Shown here: positions 44,489 through 56,524 of the stretch, piece after piece
How the letters are laid out: each line of letters starts with the position of its first letter
How positions within the stretch are numbered: position 1 is the first letter of the stretch
Assembly: GCF_037893015.1 (NCBI RefSeq)
Contig: NC_133666.1
Coordinates: 567,085,237 to 567,149,236, forward strand
Length of the DNA: 64,000 nt
Source of the DNA: Macrotis lagotis
Lineage: Eukaryota > Chordata > Mammalia > Peramelemorphia > Peramelidae
Direction: 5' to 3'
Translations under genes and position numbers: made by a program
Notes under the pieces: model-generated
Databases searched by the model: none
What the model saw: the letters and a program-made list of their open reading frames with translations, nothing else
Told to the model about the DNA's origin: nothing

Positions 44489-44689
44489 TCTTTAATTTTT
44501 GATAGTTCAGGAAGCATATATGGGGGGAAGGTACCTGTATTACTTGAATTTTACCATCAGTAACAGTTGCCATTTCCAAATTGATTTCTGTGGGTAATCA
44601 CAATTTAGCCTTAAGTTGATTTGCTCTGTAGTTCCAGTTATTCGGTTCATGAGAGATCTCTTGAACTAATAGGAAGCAGTGAATAGAAC

Positions 44690-44830
44690 TTTGGTTTTAA
44701 AGTGAACAGTAGCAGTTTTTTAAAAAATCTAATTCCATAAATAGTACTCATTTAACTTGGGCAAGTCATTGAATGACTGTCTCAGTTTCATCATTTGTAA
44801 AATAGATTATGCTTTTTATTTTTATCAACT
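44690..44830 (+). repeat. MIR-like SINE relic
   Basis: 'aacttgggcaagtcattgaa' then 'tgtctcagtttcatcatttg' and 'taaaatag' are in the order of the MIR core and 3' part. Diverged. Confidence 0.5.
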
Positions 44831-44862
44831 ACTTCATTGGGTGTTGTTCGGCATTGCTTTTT

Positions 44863-45029
44863 TTAAATTTTTTTTTTTTAGCAAGGCAAATGGGGTTAAG
44901 TGTCTTGCCCAAGGCCACACAGCTAGGTAATTATTAAATTATTAAGTGTCTGAGGTTGGATTTGAACTCAGGTACTTCTGACTCCAGGGCTGGTGCTCTA
45001 GCTACTGCGCCACCTAGCTGTCCCCATCA
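44863..45029 (-). mobile_element. WSINE1-type SINE with internal duplication
   Basis: Complete antisense copy. The 'aattattaa' block is duplicated (44929-44946). Target duplication gcattgcttttt at 44851-44862 and 45030-45041. Confidence 0.93.
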
Positions 45030-45169
45030 GCATTGCTTTTTAATTTTTAAAGTACAGAAGGAAAAAGTTTGAGTTTTATTTTTTTAATTCTTTATATCAG
45101 ACCTATGGAGAGATGGGAGGGTTCTTTTCATTTGTAAGGATTATCAGGGAATTTTTGTAAATATCAGCA

Positions 45170-45355
45170 TATCATAGGTTTAGAAGTAGGAGATATCTAT
45201 CTAATGCTTATCAAATTTAGTCCTCTCATTTTTCAGATGCAGAAATTGGGGTTCAAAGAAGAGAAATGAGTAGCCTTGGGTTATACAGATGGTCCATGGT
45301 ACAGCTGCATTTTTGAACCCAGGTGCTCTACTAATCCAGTGCTCTTTCTGAAATA
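45170..45355 (-). repeat. MIR3-like SINE relic
   Basis: 'atcataggtttagaagtagg' followed by 'ctctcatttttcagatgcag' and 'gaacccaggtgctctactaa' is antisense MIR3-class sequence. The 113-residue frame on the same strand is a by-product of this repeat. Confidence 0.6.
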
Positions 45356-45599
45356 TGATGCACCTTGATTTTGTTATGTCCTCTTCCTTAACCTCCTTAA
45401 AAATAATGAATACTTCCCCACTTCCTTTAATCCTTGCTACCCAAGTATCTGATGCTTTTAATTGACTTTCTATCTTTACAAAGCTACCCTGCTCTAGGTA
45501 TAGCCCTCTCCCCCATTCAAAATTCCAGTTCCTTTTCTTCATCTGCCTTCTGCTAGCCTTTATCAGGAAAGCAATTCCATTAAAATAATGGACTTAAGA

Positions 45600-46045
45600 T
45601 ATGATTGACTCTTTTCAAAAATTTATTTATTTATTTTGAATTTTACAATTTTCTCCCTAATCTCACTTCCCTCCTTCTGTCCCCCCCCCCCCCAGAAGGC
45701 AGTCTGTTAGTCTTTACATTGTTTCCATGGGATACATTGATCTAAGTTGAATGTGATGAGAGAGAAATCATAACTTTTAGGAAAAAAATAAAGTATAAGA
45801 GATAGCAAAATTACATAATAAGATAACTTTTTTTCAAAATTAAAGGTAATGGTCTTTGTTCAAACTCCACAATTCTTTCTCTGGATATAGATGGTATTCT
45901 CCATCATAGATACCCCCAAATTGTGTCTGATTGTTGCACTGTTGGAATGAGCAAGTCCATTAAGGTTGATCATCATTTCCATGTTGCTGTTAGGGTGTAC
46001 AATGTACTTCTGGTTCTGTTCATCTCGCTCAGCATATGATTGACT
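45600..46045 (-). repeat. L1 3' end, second subfamily
   Basis: Antisense L1 tail with the G-rich tract (C-run at 45681-45694 here), 'gaaggcagtctgttagtctt', 'attgatctaagttgaatgtg' and 'agagatagcaaaattacata'. The same end recurs at 63610-63835 and in part at 43420-43500, so this is a repeated L1 subfamily. Confidence 0.65.
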
Positions 46046-46540
46046 CTTAAGCTATTTTTCCATTTTCATTTTCTTTTTTTTAATCATAGAAACTTTTTTT
46101 CAGTTCCAAATTCTCTCCCTCTGCTCCTCACTCAATGAGAAGGCAAGAAAAACAGAACCTATTACTAATATATATATATAGTCATACAAAACATATTTCT
46201 GCATGAACCATGTTGTTTCCCTTCCCCTCTCAAAATAAAAGAAAGGAATATGATTCCATCTCCCATTTTGAATCCATCAGTTCTCTTTCTGGAGTTTGAT
46301 AACAAATTTCATCATGAGTTCTTTAGAATTGTATTGGACCATTGCATTGATCAGAATTATTCAGTCTTTCAAATTCTATTATTGTTACAATATTGCTATT
46401 ACTATAGATTGTTCTTCAGGTTCTGCTCACTTCACTTTGCATCAGTTCATATAGGTCTTCCCAGGTTATTCTGAAACCATTCCTTTTATCATTTCTTGTA
46501 ACAACATGTAGTATTCCATTTTATTCATATTCCACAACTT

Positions 46541-46544
46541 GGTA

Positions 46545-46593
<49 letters not shown>
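46541..46593. repeat. (TG)n microsatellite
   Basis: About 26 uninterrupted TG units inside the antisense L1 3' UTR. Confidence 0.95.
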
Positions 46594-46597
<4 letters not shown>

Positions 46598-46852
46598 TTA
46601 CTCTTTCTTTGATCTTTTTGGTGTAGAGCCTAAGTAGCAGTATTGCTCTGAGTCAAAGGCTTTGTACAGTTTAATAGCTTTTTGGACATAGTTACCAAAT
46701 TACTTTCTAGAATGGTTAGACTAGATCATTGTTTCTGCTTTCTCACATCCCTTCCACCATTTGTCATTTTACTTTTTTGTCATCATAACCAATCTTATGA
46801 CCATGAGGTAGTAACTCAGAATTGTTTTAATTTGTTTTCCTAATAGAGATTT

Positions 46853-47085
46853 GGTCAGTTAGATGGTGTAGTGCCATATAGTGCTGGAGTCAAGAGGATT
46901 CCTCTTCCTGAGTTCAAATTTGGCCTCAGACATTTAAAAGTGGTGCAATCCCTAGCAAATCACTTAACCCTATCTACCTCATCTATAAAATGAGCTGGAG
47001 AAAGAAATGGCAAACTGTTACAGTATCTTTGTCAAGAAAATCCCAAATAGGGTCACAAAGAATCAGACGTGATTGAACTACAAAT
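46853..47085 (+). mobile_element. tRNA-RTE (MAR1-like) SINE
   Basis: Head 'ggtcagttagatggtgtagt', 'gagttcaaatttggcctcag', 'aaaatgagctggagaaagaa', and RTE tail 'aaatagggtcacaaagaatc' with 'gattgaacta'. Inserted in the old L1. Confidence 0.8.
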
Positions 47086-47708
47086 AGGAATTTAGAGCAT
47101 GTTATTTTATATGTGATAATTTTAATTTCTCCCTCTGAAACTTCCTGTTTGACTATCAGTTGGAGAATGGCTCTCATTGTAAGTTTGACTCAGTTTCCTA
47201 TTAATCTTAGAAAGATTATCTTTTTTTTTAGATTTATTAGTGATGCATTTATCAGAGAAATTTGCGGCAAGGAATCCTCTCCCCTTTCCTCTTTATCTAA
47301 TTTTATCTGAATTAGTTTTATTAATAAAAAAACTAATTTTTATCAGAATTACTCATTTTACCTTCTTTGAACCTCTCTGTTTCTTATTTGGACACGAACT
47401 CTTCCCCAGCCCTAGATATGACAGATAATTTCCTTTCTACTTTTGCCAGTTTGCTTATTTTATCACCTTTTATGTCTAAATCATGTACCTATTTTGAGCT
47501 TATGTTTATATATGGTGTCAGATGTTGATCTATTCCTAGTTTCTTCTACTAGACTATTTTCCAGTTTTCCCAAAAGTTTTTGTCACATAGTTTGTTCTTA
47601 CCTTAATGGGTGGAATCTTGGGTTTATCAAACACTATGTTACTGAAGCTCATTTTTGCTTTTATATAATAATCTATTCTACTTATCAATCTATTTCTTAT
47701 CTAGTACC

Positions 47709-49490
47709 AATCAATGAATAAACATTTATTAAGCACCTCCTGTGTACCAGGAACTACTAAGTGCTGGGAATATAAAAAAAGGAAAAAGATAGGAACTAAC
47801 AATCTAATGGGAGAGACAACATGCAAACAAGTATATACCCACATACAACATATATACATACATACACATGCACATTTATATATATATATATATATGTAAA
47901 GTAAAACTATATATACATGATAAACAGGAAATAGAGAAAAAACACTGAGATTAAGAGAGGTAGAAGTCTAATGATAGGTGAGGAAGAAGCAATAGGAATT
48001 CACTGGAGTTTTTACTGATTAGACGTGCGTGACTTGAGAACTTTTGGAAAAATCACTTGAATTGCTGAGTGGAGGATGGAATGGATTTGAGAGACACTTA
48101 AGGAAGAACCCATGACCAGATTATTACTATAGTCCAGGTGAGATAATAAAGCTTGCACTAGAGTGCTACCTGAGTCAGAGGTCCAACGGATTGGAAATGG
48201 GGAAGGAATGAGAGATAGAGAGGATTTTAGGATGACTCCTAGGTTGTTAGTCTGAGAGACTGGGAGTATGGTATTGCCTTCTCCAGTCAGAGAGAAGATA
48301 GGAGGAGGAAAGATTTAGGGAGGAAAATGAATTCTGTTTTGGACATAGTTTAAGATATCTACTGGACATCTAGTTCAAGATGTCTGAAAGGAAGTTAGAG
48401 ATGCAAGAGTGGAGGTCAGCAGAGAATTTGGGGCAGGCTAGATTTGGAGAATTGTCAGCATAGAGATAGTAATTAAATCCATTGAAGCTGATGAGATCTC
48501 CAAGGGAAGCAGCAATGAAGACTAAGAGCACTGAGGAACACCTCTGATTAGAAGACATAATCTATACTAGATGAAGATCCAGAAAAGGAAATCCAAAATG
48601 AGTGGTCAGATGGGCAGGAGAATCAGGGAGACAAAACCTAGAGAGAAGAGACTATCATGAAGAAAGTGATCAGCAGTCATAGGCTGCAGAGAAGTCAAGG
48701 AAAGTGGAAGTGAGAAAAAATCATGGATTTGTCAACTAAGAGATCATTAGTAACTCTGGATAGTGTACTTTCAGTGGATCCTTAAGGTCAGAAACTAGAA
48801 TAAAAAGGTTAAAAAAGGGAATGTACATATTCAAAGTGGAAACACCTGTTTTGGTGGTCTTTCTAAGCAATTTATTTGCAAGGGACAGAAGGGAGAGATA
48901 TAGGACTTGTAACAGATATGGAAGGGTAAAGTATGGATTTTTTTTTCCTGGTGGAAGAGACATTGGCATGTTTATAGGTAGCAGAGAAAGAGAGACACAA
49001 TAAGGGATGACAATGGAGGGCAAATCTGTTGGAGACTGAATGAAATGGCATCGCTTAAACAAGTAGAAAGATTAGCCTTGATAAGTTAGTAAGGCAGGCT
49101 ACTTCATATGAAAACAGGAGTGAAGGAAGAGATAGTGTCAGAAGGCATTTTATTGATGGGAGATGAGGGAAGAAGAGGGACTTTGTGGTGAATATCCCCA
49201 ATTTTTTTCTGTAAAATATGATGCAAGGTTTTCACATGAGAGTGGGGAAGAGAAGAAGCTTTGGGAGATTTGAAGAGGGATGGAGAGGTTGTAAGAGCTA
49301 TTCTAACCATTGGGGTAGTGAGCTAATAAGGGAGGTATGATATCTAACATCTTTGAGGACCCAGTGCAAATTGTGACAAAATTGCTATGGACCTAAGTCA
49401 GAAGAGTTGCTTGATTTTCTCCCCTTCCTTCAGCAGCACCTTTGTAGGAGCATAGGTGAGGAATGGTGGGAGTGAACCAAGAGTGGGGCT
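47709..49490 (-). repeat. L2 LINE copy (-)
   Basis: Begins with the antisense L2 3' terminus ('tgaataaacatttattaagc', 'cctcctgtgtaccaggaact'). Frame-broken RT peptides on the - strand include 'SLGDLISFNGFNYYLYADNS' (48370-48558; family GDLISxxGFxYxLYADDT), followed by 'aggatgactcctaggttgtt', the antisense of the NLGVIL block. It lies between two parts of an L1 ORF2, so it appears to have inserted into that L1. Bases 48485-48566 are the source-like copy of the piece at 52219-52301. Confidence 0.65.
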
Positions 49491-49829
49491 TGTTTTTATA
49501 ATTATAACTTTGTAGTATAGCTTGAGATCTTATGCAGCTAGACCTGATGCCATTTCCCCCCATTGGTTTTCTTGATATTCTTGTCATTTTATTCCTCCAG
49601 ATGAATTTTGTTATTTTTCCTAGCTCTGTGGAGAAATTCTTTGGTATTTTCATTCGGTAATTCTTTGATATTTTAATTAACATGTCGCTGAATAGTAAAT
49701 GGGATAGGACTGTCATTTTTATTTCATTTTAGCTATTGCTATGCACTTTATTTCTTCAATTATTTAGATATCTTAACCCTGTATGAAGTGTTTTGTAATT
49801 GTGTTCACATAGTTCCTGTGTATAAGTGG

Positions 49830-50319
49830 TTGATCACCCTGTCAATCAGCCTGAGCTGACCTTTGACCTATGGATAGCTGGAACTGAACAGGGCAGGATA
49901 GAGACAGGTGAATCTCAGGAATCAAATAGAAGTTTAATTTCAAAGTGAAGGAAATGACTTGCAAGCAAGAAGGGGATCTCCTTGTGTTGGGGCCCCTCTC
50001 CCAGTGGGGGGATTTAAGGCAGTGTGGGGAGATCTCAATATTTATACCAGTGGCTGCACAGTGAATTGTAGCCCTGACAATGAGGGAGTAACAGCAGTAA
50101 TGTGACAAGTTTGAGTCACAGCAGCATTTCACAACCAAAACATAATAGATACAGGAGGTGCTTATTTAAACTCAGGTGCTAGTTAAAGCAATACAATAAT
50201 TCTATGATTTTGTCAGAGTGAGATCATTCAGAGAGTGAATGCAAAGGATTGCTTTGCTAGACTCAGGGCACAACTTGTGTTCTGTGCCTTAGCTCTGGAT
50301 TTCTTCTAATGTCTTGTCA
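49830..50319 (-). repeat. 3' LTR of the retroviral-like insert
   Basis: On the - strand it begins TGACAAGAC after a purine-rich run, has a TATA-like 'tataaatattgag' (complement of 50034-50046) and an AATTAAA-type signal near 49940, and ends near the L1 junction. The exact 3' edge is uncertain by about 20 bp. Confidence 0.5.
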
Positions 50320-51435
50320 TTTCCCTCTTTTTGGCCAAAGGGAAGGAGTCTGAAAGAATTCTTACTCTTCTGACCACTAAAGGAGAGGCAGGTATATAAG
50401 CCAAGATGCCACGAGGGGCCAGTTGGACCAGGACAAGCATTTTCATCTCAGGAGGTCAGTTCCTTGAAGGAACCTATTAGGGAAATATACCTCAGATATC
50501 ACTTCTAGCCATTGTTTGCTTGCAAGCAAAAAATGAGAGGGGAACCAAGCATGTAGAACTTGAAAATGCCAATAAATACTTGAATCAGAGTCTTGGTGGT
50601 CAGGCACAAAAGGGAAGAGGACAATATACTTAGCCCTTGTCTGGTGTCCTGGGACAACTGTTTTACCTGGGTATCAACTGCTCCTGGGTCCACTGAACTT
50701 TGAGATCCCTGGAGGGTTCCTCCATCACTCAGGTGCAGGGGTTTTCATCAGATAATCCAAGAGTACACAGCCACAAGTTTGGCAGCTGTGGCAATAGTCA
50801 GAAGGATTTGCTAGGGACCGTTAGAAGATAAACGGGTTGACAATCGTGAGAAAACTCCTTTTTATCAATCTTTGGATTTGAGTTTCTGGTCAATATATAA
50901 TTTAGGTCCTTAGTTAAGCTTCTCTGAACAATACAAAGAGATAATCCATTTCCTAGTCACACGAGGTTATGTTTTTAAACAATGCAATAAAGTTTTTCTC
51001 ATAATTCCATTAATTGCATAAATTCAAATATGGATCAAATTACTTAGAGGTCTCACAGTGGAATAATTCTGAGAAGGAAGATTTCCATGTCACCAATATA
51101 ATCAAGAAAACTTAAACGTAACTAAAATCAGATCTCCTTGTATTCTAGTGACCCATTCTCAATATCCATTTAACCAGCATATTTTGAATTCCAGATGTCT
51201 CATATAGTCTTCTGATCTTTAGATACATTTTCTTGGACAATAGGATTTATTGTCAGGACAGGTCTAAAGGGGGCTCTGTTTCTCTAGCTCCAAATCTAGA
51301 AGTTCCTAGATAATTCTGACTTAATGTAATTTAGTAAATTTGATTCTTCAATCTTGAAACTTCAGAGAATTTCAATTATTTATTGTTTCTTTCCTACCTA
51401 AATCCTATATCTAATGTAAGAATCTTTTAAAATTT

Positions 51436-51985
51436 ATGAGTGTCCTGCTTTTTCAATGAGATATTTCACATTTTCTTCTAGTTTTTCATTTTTTTTTTGG
51501 TGTTGAATTACTATGTCTTGATTCCTTGCAAAGTCATCAGTTTACTTTAGCTCCATTCTACATTTGAAGGATTTGTTTTCCGTAGAGGTCTTTCTTATCT
51601 CCTTTTCCATCTGACCAATTCTGCTTTTTAAAACAGTCTACTCCTCATTAACTTTTTGAACTGTTTTATCCATGTGACCTAAACTGGTTTTTAACATGCT
51701 GCTTTCTTCAGTGTTTTTTGGATCTCCTTGACTAAGCTGCTGACTTGGCTTTCATGTTTTTCCTGCATCTTTCTCATTTCTTTTCCCAATTTTTCCTGTA
51801 CCTCCCTCACTTGATTTTCAAAATCTTCTTTGAGTTCTGTCATATTCTCAACCCAGCTTCTATATTTCTTAGAGTCCTTAGATGTAGAAACTTGGACTTT
51901 CTCATCTTCAGAGTGTATGTTTTGGTCCTCTGTGGGACCAAAGTAATTGTCTGTGGTCAGATTTCTTTTTTTAGCTCTCCTGCTT
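51436..51985 (-). repeat. L1/HAL1 ORF1 5' fragment
   Basis: Matches the ORF1 N-terminal region of the copies at 7.1-7.65 kb and 57.85-58.37 kb ('caatgagatatttcacattt', 'cttgattttcaaaatcttct', 'ggaccaaagtaattgtctgt'). Truncated on both sides. Confidence 0.7.
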
Positions 51986-52150
51986 TTAAAAATTATTAGA
52001 TACTTTAATAATTGGAAAATAATTTTACTTTTTTACTTTTATCCATACAATTTATATGTAAAATCCAATTTTGAGAACTTATTACCAAAAACATGCCCCA
52101 TGATGGATAAATTTGGAAACCAATCATGTATATTTATATATAATTTTTAA

Positions 52151-52371
52151 AGAAGAATTTAATACTATTGCTCTTCTCAAAATTTACTATTCCATTTGTT
52201 TAGAAAACTTTTTACATTAAGCTGATGAGATCTCCAAGGGAAGCAGCAATGAAGACTTAAGAGCACTGAGGAACACCTCTGATTAGAAGACATAATCTAT
52301 ATAGCAGAAGAATTTAATCCTATTGTTCTCAAAATTTACTATTCCATTTGTTTAGAAAATTTTTTACATTA
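52151..52371. repeat. Local 66-bp duplication flanking an 82-bp L2 piece
   Basis: Left unit 52151-52219 and right unit 52306-52371 match from 'agaagaattt' through 'tttttacatta' with two substitutions and one 3-base indel. Between them, 52219-52301 matches 48485-48566 with a single one-base indel over 82 bp. See the corresponding finding. Confidence 0.92.
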
Positions 52372-52881
52372 GATCTTTTTCTTACAACTTTATTTATTAA
52401 ATTTCCCCTTTAGGAGTTTATTATCATCCAAATATTATAATTTGACCATAATACAAAATACCAAGATACAAGCTGAAATTGAAAGATATTTGTACTTGCA
52501 TCTTATTTTTGTATATCAGAGATGTTCTAGTATCAATCATTTATTTTATAGATTTAGTTTTGTACTTTCAAAACTTGTTGATTATAGAAATTTTCTTTAA
52601 AAGGAAAAAGGACATAATTATGACAATAATCTAAGAGGATGAAAGATTTCTTTAGCTTTGTTTAATTCCGGACATGAATCATATCTGACAGACAGTCATG
52701 TAGTCATAGTGTATCAGGATTTTCTTTTCAGAAAGGAAATAGCATAATGGGGAAATACAATCAGAAGAGTCCTACTTAGTCTATGTTGATTTCAACCCCA
52801 AAACTTTTTTCTGGTCACAGACATCCACCTTTAGCAGTCCCCAGACTCTGCCGCACATGCCCTTTAATGATTTTGACTTCA

Positions 52882-53033
52882 GGGGGCAGCTAGGTGGTGC
52901 AGTGAATACAGCACCAGCCCTGGAGTCAGGAGGACCTGAGATCAAATTCGACCTTAGACACTTAATTACCTAGCTGTGTGACCTAGGGGTTAAGTCACTT
53001 AACCCTACTGCCTTGCAAAAAAAAAAAACCCAA
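52882..53033 (+). mobile_element. WSINE1-type SINE
   Basis: Head 'gggggcagctaggtggtgca', B-box-like 'gagatcaaattcgacc' and tail 'ccttgcaaaaaaaaaaaa'. A 16-bp duplication, aatgattttgacttca at 52866-52881 with one mismatch at 53034-53049. Confidence 0.93.
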
Positions 53034-53684
53034 AATAATTTTGACTTCATAACAATTCAGACAACTCTCTATAATCAAAACTCAAACAACTGCATTTACA
53101 ATCATAGAAATTTTTACTTTAACAGAATTTTGCTAACCTCAACTTAAGAGCCTGAATATCTTTCCTGCTATTTCTCTAACTAGGTAACATTTCATTTATC
53201 CTTTACTTATAAATTAAAACTATTAATAATTCTGGGTCTTCAGACACACAGCAATTATCTGATAGTTGACTCATCATTAATATGTTGAAGCTACATCTTT
53301 ATATCATCCTATATATTTTCATAATAGCTAAGCATTTCAAATGAAAATTTGCTATATATCATTATTTGTTTTATATCAAAATATGAGTTGTTAAATATTT
53401 AACAGTTTCAAATAACTATTTTTATCACTCAATTCAGGTGTAATAGCATCCAGATTAAAAAGCTGTTTTGTCTTATAACATTTTTGTTATAATGGTCTCT
53501 CAAATTTCACAATATAAGAGAATTTAGAAATATAATAATAACACAAACAAGAAACTTAATATGACATCAGTTGCATTTCCAGATTTTTGCATATAAAAAA
53601 CATTGATTTTATTATTCTTTACATTTTAGAACCACTTTTAGAGTTATCAGGAATGGAAAATTACATTCAATTAAATAGAAATAA

Positions 53685-53890
53685 TCAGGTACTTAGCATA
53701 TACTAGTCATTGTGTTAAGCACTTTACAATCATTATATTATTTTGAACTTCACACAAATATTGGGAGGGGTGGCTACCATTGTTATTTTTCTCTTTACAG
53801 AATAGGAAAGTGGGGCAAGCAGACAAGATAATTTTCTTAAGATTATATAGCCAAAAAATTTCCTCAACCAGAGTATAAGTTTCCCTACAT
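53685..53890 (-). repeat. MIR SINE relic
   Basis: 'attgtgttaagcactttaca' (53709-53728), then 'tgaacttcacacaaatattg' and 'tctctttacagaataggaaa' follow antisense MIR order. Its presence inside the 49.8-55.1 kb insert suggests the insert is old or composite. Confidence 0.65.
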
Positions 53891-55052
53891 TTTCCCAATT
53901 TTTTTCCCAACTGATTGCCAATTATATTTAGGATCTGATCTGGGATGAGAGGGGTTAATAGGGAGAAGGACTTCCTTGGGGGGAATCACAGGAGTCTCTT
54001 TGGTTTAAAGGTCAGAAATGTCAAGGGAAGGTTAACAAAGAGGTTGCTATAAGGTGCATACCATTTATCTATTTTTTTCCACTGGAATTACTTCCAAATT
54101 AGCTGTCTTCTTTCATTGCCCAAGAACAATTAATCTTGCCATTTTTTTCTTTAAAACAAATTCTAGAGTGGTACCTCAAAACTTAAGCTATTTCAGAAGG
54201 GAGTTTCTAGAATTACCCCCACCCAAAGTCTCAAGAGTTCTCCACAGTCTTAAAATTATTCATTTCTAAACTCTTAATGATTAATTTCCATACCTCCAAA
54301 ATAAGTTTTTAAGAAGTTTGAGTTTTATAAACTTTGACTATCTGGCTTTATTTCTATAATTCCAATATAGTCAAAGCTGAAATGTCAGGAAAAAAAAAAA
54401 CTTTTTTACAGATTTTTCTTTTTTTAATCTTACCTGATTTCCTCCAGAAAGCCTCAACGGGGTTAGTCTTCCTCACTGTGACAATTTTTCAACTAGTATT
54501 CTAAACTTTTTGGCCACAACCCTAAAAAGTTTTACTGATTTACTGGATTTTCAATCTTTCAGGGTTAACAGAATCTAACTCAGAACACAAACATGACACA
54601 GAAATTTTACACTTTGCAAAAACAGACATAGACAAAACAACGACAAGAGATACAGACACAAAGAATTCTAACAAAGTTTGCATTTCCGACTTTACTTAGG
54701 CACACAGTTACCTAGGTATGCAGTTTAAGAAACCACAGAAGCATGCATTTACAACTTTTACTCCAGAGGTATTCAGTTTAAAAAAATGCAGAGGGACACA
54801 GGTCAATTAATAAAAGTGTGCAGTTTAAGGAAGGATAATCCTTACCAGTGATCTAAGATGGTTGGATCACCAGAGGGATCCTGGAGTTTACCTCACAAAG
54901 AATGGCAAGCTTGAAATAGGCAGGAGGAGTAAAGCAGGAACAAGGGCAGAGAACTTAACAGAAGAGAATGGCAGGTTATACTATGGCTGGATAAATAAAT
55001 CTCTAGCCCATTCCCACTGGTACCAGAGTCCAATGTCCCAATTTCATGTCCA

Positions 55053-55070
55053 GTGCCACTTTTGACACCA
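55053..55070 (-). promoter_or_regulatory. Primer-binding-site-like sequence, tRNA-Leu type
   Basis: On the - strand TGGTGTCAAAAGTGGCAC begins three bases from the L1 junction. It resembles the tRNA-Leu primer sites (TGGTGTCAGAAGTGGG) of ERVL-type elements. Confidence 0.5.
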
Positions 55071-55453
55071 GAATTGTAATTGTGTTCATGTAGTTCCTGG
55101 GTATAAGTTGACAGGTTGTCTCCAAGTATTTTATATTCTTTGTTGTTATTTTAAATAGAATTTCTCTAGCTCTCTTCCTTTGAATCTTGTTGGAATTCTG
55201 TAGAAGTAGCACTGATTTTGTAAATGTTTATTTTGAATCCTACAACTTTGCTGAGGTTGTTAATTATTTTAATTTGTCTTTAAATAGACTGTCTATGGTT
55301 CTTTAAGTAAACATAATATCTGCAAAAAGTGATATTTTACCTTTTTCCCCATACTTATTCCTTCAATATCTTTTTCTTGTCTTTCTGGTATAGTTAGTAT
55401 AGTTAGTATTTTTATTCTAGAACAGTATTGAATAGTAATAGTGATAATGAATA

Positions 55454-55715
55454 GGACAGCTATTTGACCAAATGGATAGAACCCTTGATCTGGAGTAAGG
55501 TGGACTCTTTTTCCTGAGTTCAAATCTGCCCTCAAATATTTAGTATCTATGTGACCTTGGGCAACGTACTTGACTGTTTCCTTTAGTTTCCTCATCTGTA
55601 AAAAGAGCTGGAGAAGAAAATGGCAAACCACTCTAGTATCTTTGCCAAGAAAACTCCAAGTGGGGAGTCACCAAGAGTTGGGTATGACAAAAAAAAAATA
55701 GGCTGAACAACAATA
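55454..55715 (+). mobile_element. tRNA-RTE (MAR1-like) SINE
   Basis: 'gagttcaaatctgccctcaa', 'tttcctcatctgtaaaaaga', 'atggcaaaccactctagtat', then 'gtggggagtcaccaagagtt' and 'ggctgaacaacaat'. Inserted in the old L1 ORF2. Confidence 0.85.
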
Positions 55716-56524
55716 GCAAAATGATAATGGACATTCTTGTATCACCTTGTTCTTATTTAAAAGACTTCTAATTTATTCCAGTCATAGCAGTGCTTACTTA
55801 TAGTTTTAGATGGATACAATTCATATTAAGGAAAGCTCCACTTATTCCTATGCTTTTTAGTGTTTTGTTCTTTTTAACAGGAATTAGTGTTTTTGTTACA
55901 CCATTTTCTACATATTTTGAAATAATTTTGATTTTTGTTGCTTTTGTCATTTGATATAGTTAATTATGTTATAATTTTCCTAATATTGGACTAGCCTCAC
56001 ATTGTATAAATCCAACCTGGTCATAGAGTATGATCTTTGTGATAAATTGTTTTAATATCCTTACTAATATTTTCTTTGAAACTTTTTCATTATTGAAATA
56101 TTCTATAATATTCTTTGTTTTAACTCCCTTGTTTAGGTGTTAAGATCATATTTGTGTCACAAAAGGAATTTGGTACTACTCCTTTATTTTTTAAAACAGT
56201 TTATGTAGTATTAGACTTAAGTGTTCTTTTAAATGTTTGGTATAAATTGCTTGTAAATTTTTATAATTTTTTTGCCCTTAGCCTATTTATGACTGGCTCG
56301 ATTTATTTTTTCTTTCTGAGATACGTTTATGTGTTTAATTTCCTTTTGGGTTAACTTGGTCAGTTTATATTTTTTGTAATATTGATCTATTTCAATTAGA
56401 TTATCAGTTTTATTGGCTGCAATTGGTCAAAATAGTTCCTAATAATTAATTTTCTCTTTATTTGATTATAATTTACCTTTTTATTTTTATATTATTATTT
56501 CTTTATATTGGTTTTCTTTATTTT

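Larger units (their letters stand above)
49828..55073 (-). mobile_element. 5.2-kb retroviral-like insert lacking its 5' LTR
   Basis: Lies between two copies of a 35-bp L1 ORF2 segment (49793-49827 and 55074-55108, 32 of 35 identical). On the - strand the right end starts directly with a primer-binding-site-like sequence (55053-55070). The left end has a polypurine tract (50320-50335) and a 3' LTR (about 49830-50319). No 5' LTR is present. The interior shows no retroviral domain that I can name and contains later or unrelated pieces: an L1/HAL1 ORF1 fragment (51436-51985), the templated L2 piece (52151-52371), a SINE (52882-53033) and a MIR relic (53685-53890). The frames are heavily broken. 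Confidence 0.5.
46050..56515 (-). mobile_element. Old LINE-1 (-) expanded by nested insertions
   Basis: Antisense L1 pieces in consistent order: 3' UTR 46050-46850, ORF2 end 47090-47708, ORF2 middle 49494-49827, and ORF2 reverse transcriptase part 55109-55450 and 55720-56515. They are separated by a MAR1-like SINE (46853-47085), an L2 copy (47709-49490), a 5.2-kb retroviral-like insert (49828-55073) and a second MAR1-like SINE (55454-55715). A (TG)n tract lies at 46541-46593. All coding frames are broken. Confidence 0.65.

Noticed and set aside
49393..49716. 107-codon minus-strand frame with a polymerase-like look
   Set aside because: It is a degraded piece of L1 ORF2 ('KIPKNFSTELGKITKFIW' type residues), already covered by the old L1.
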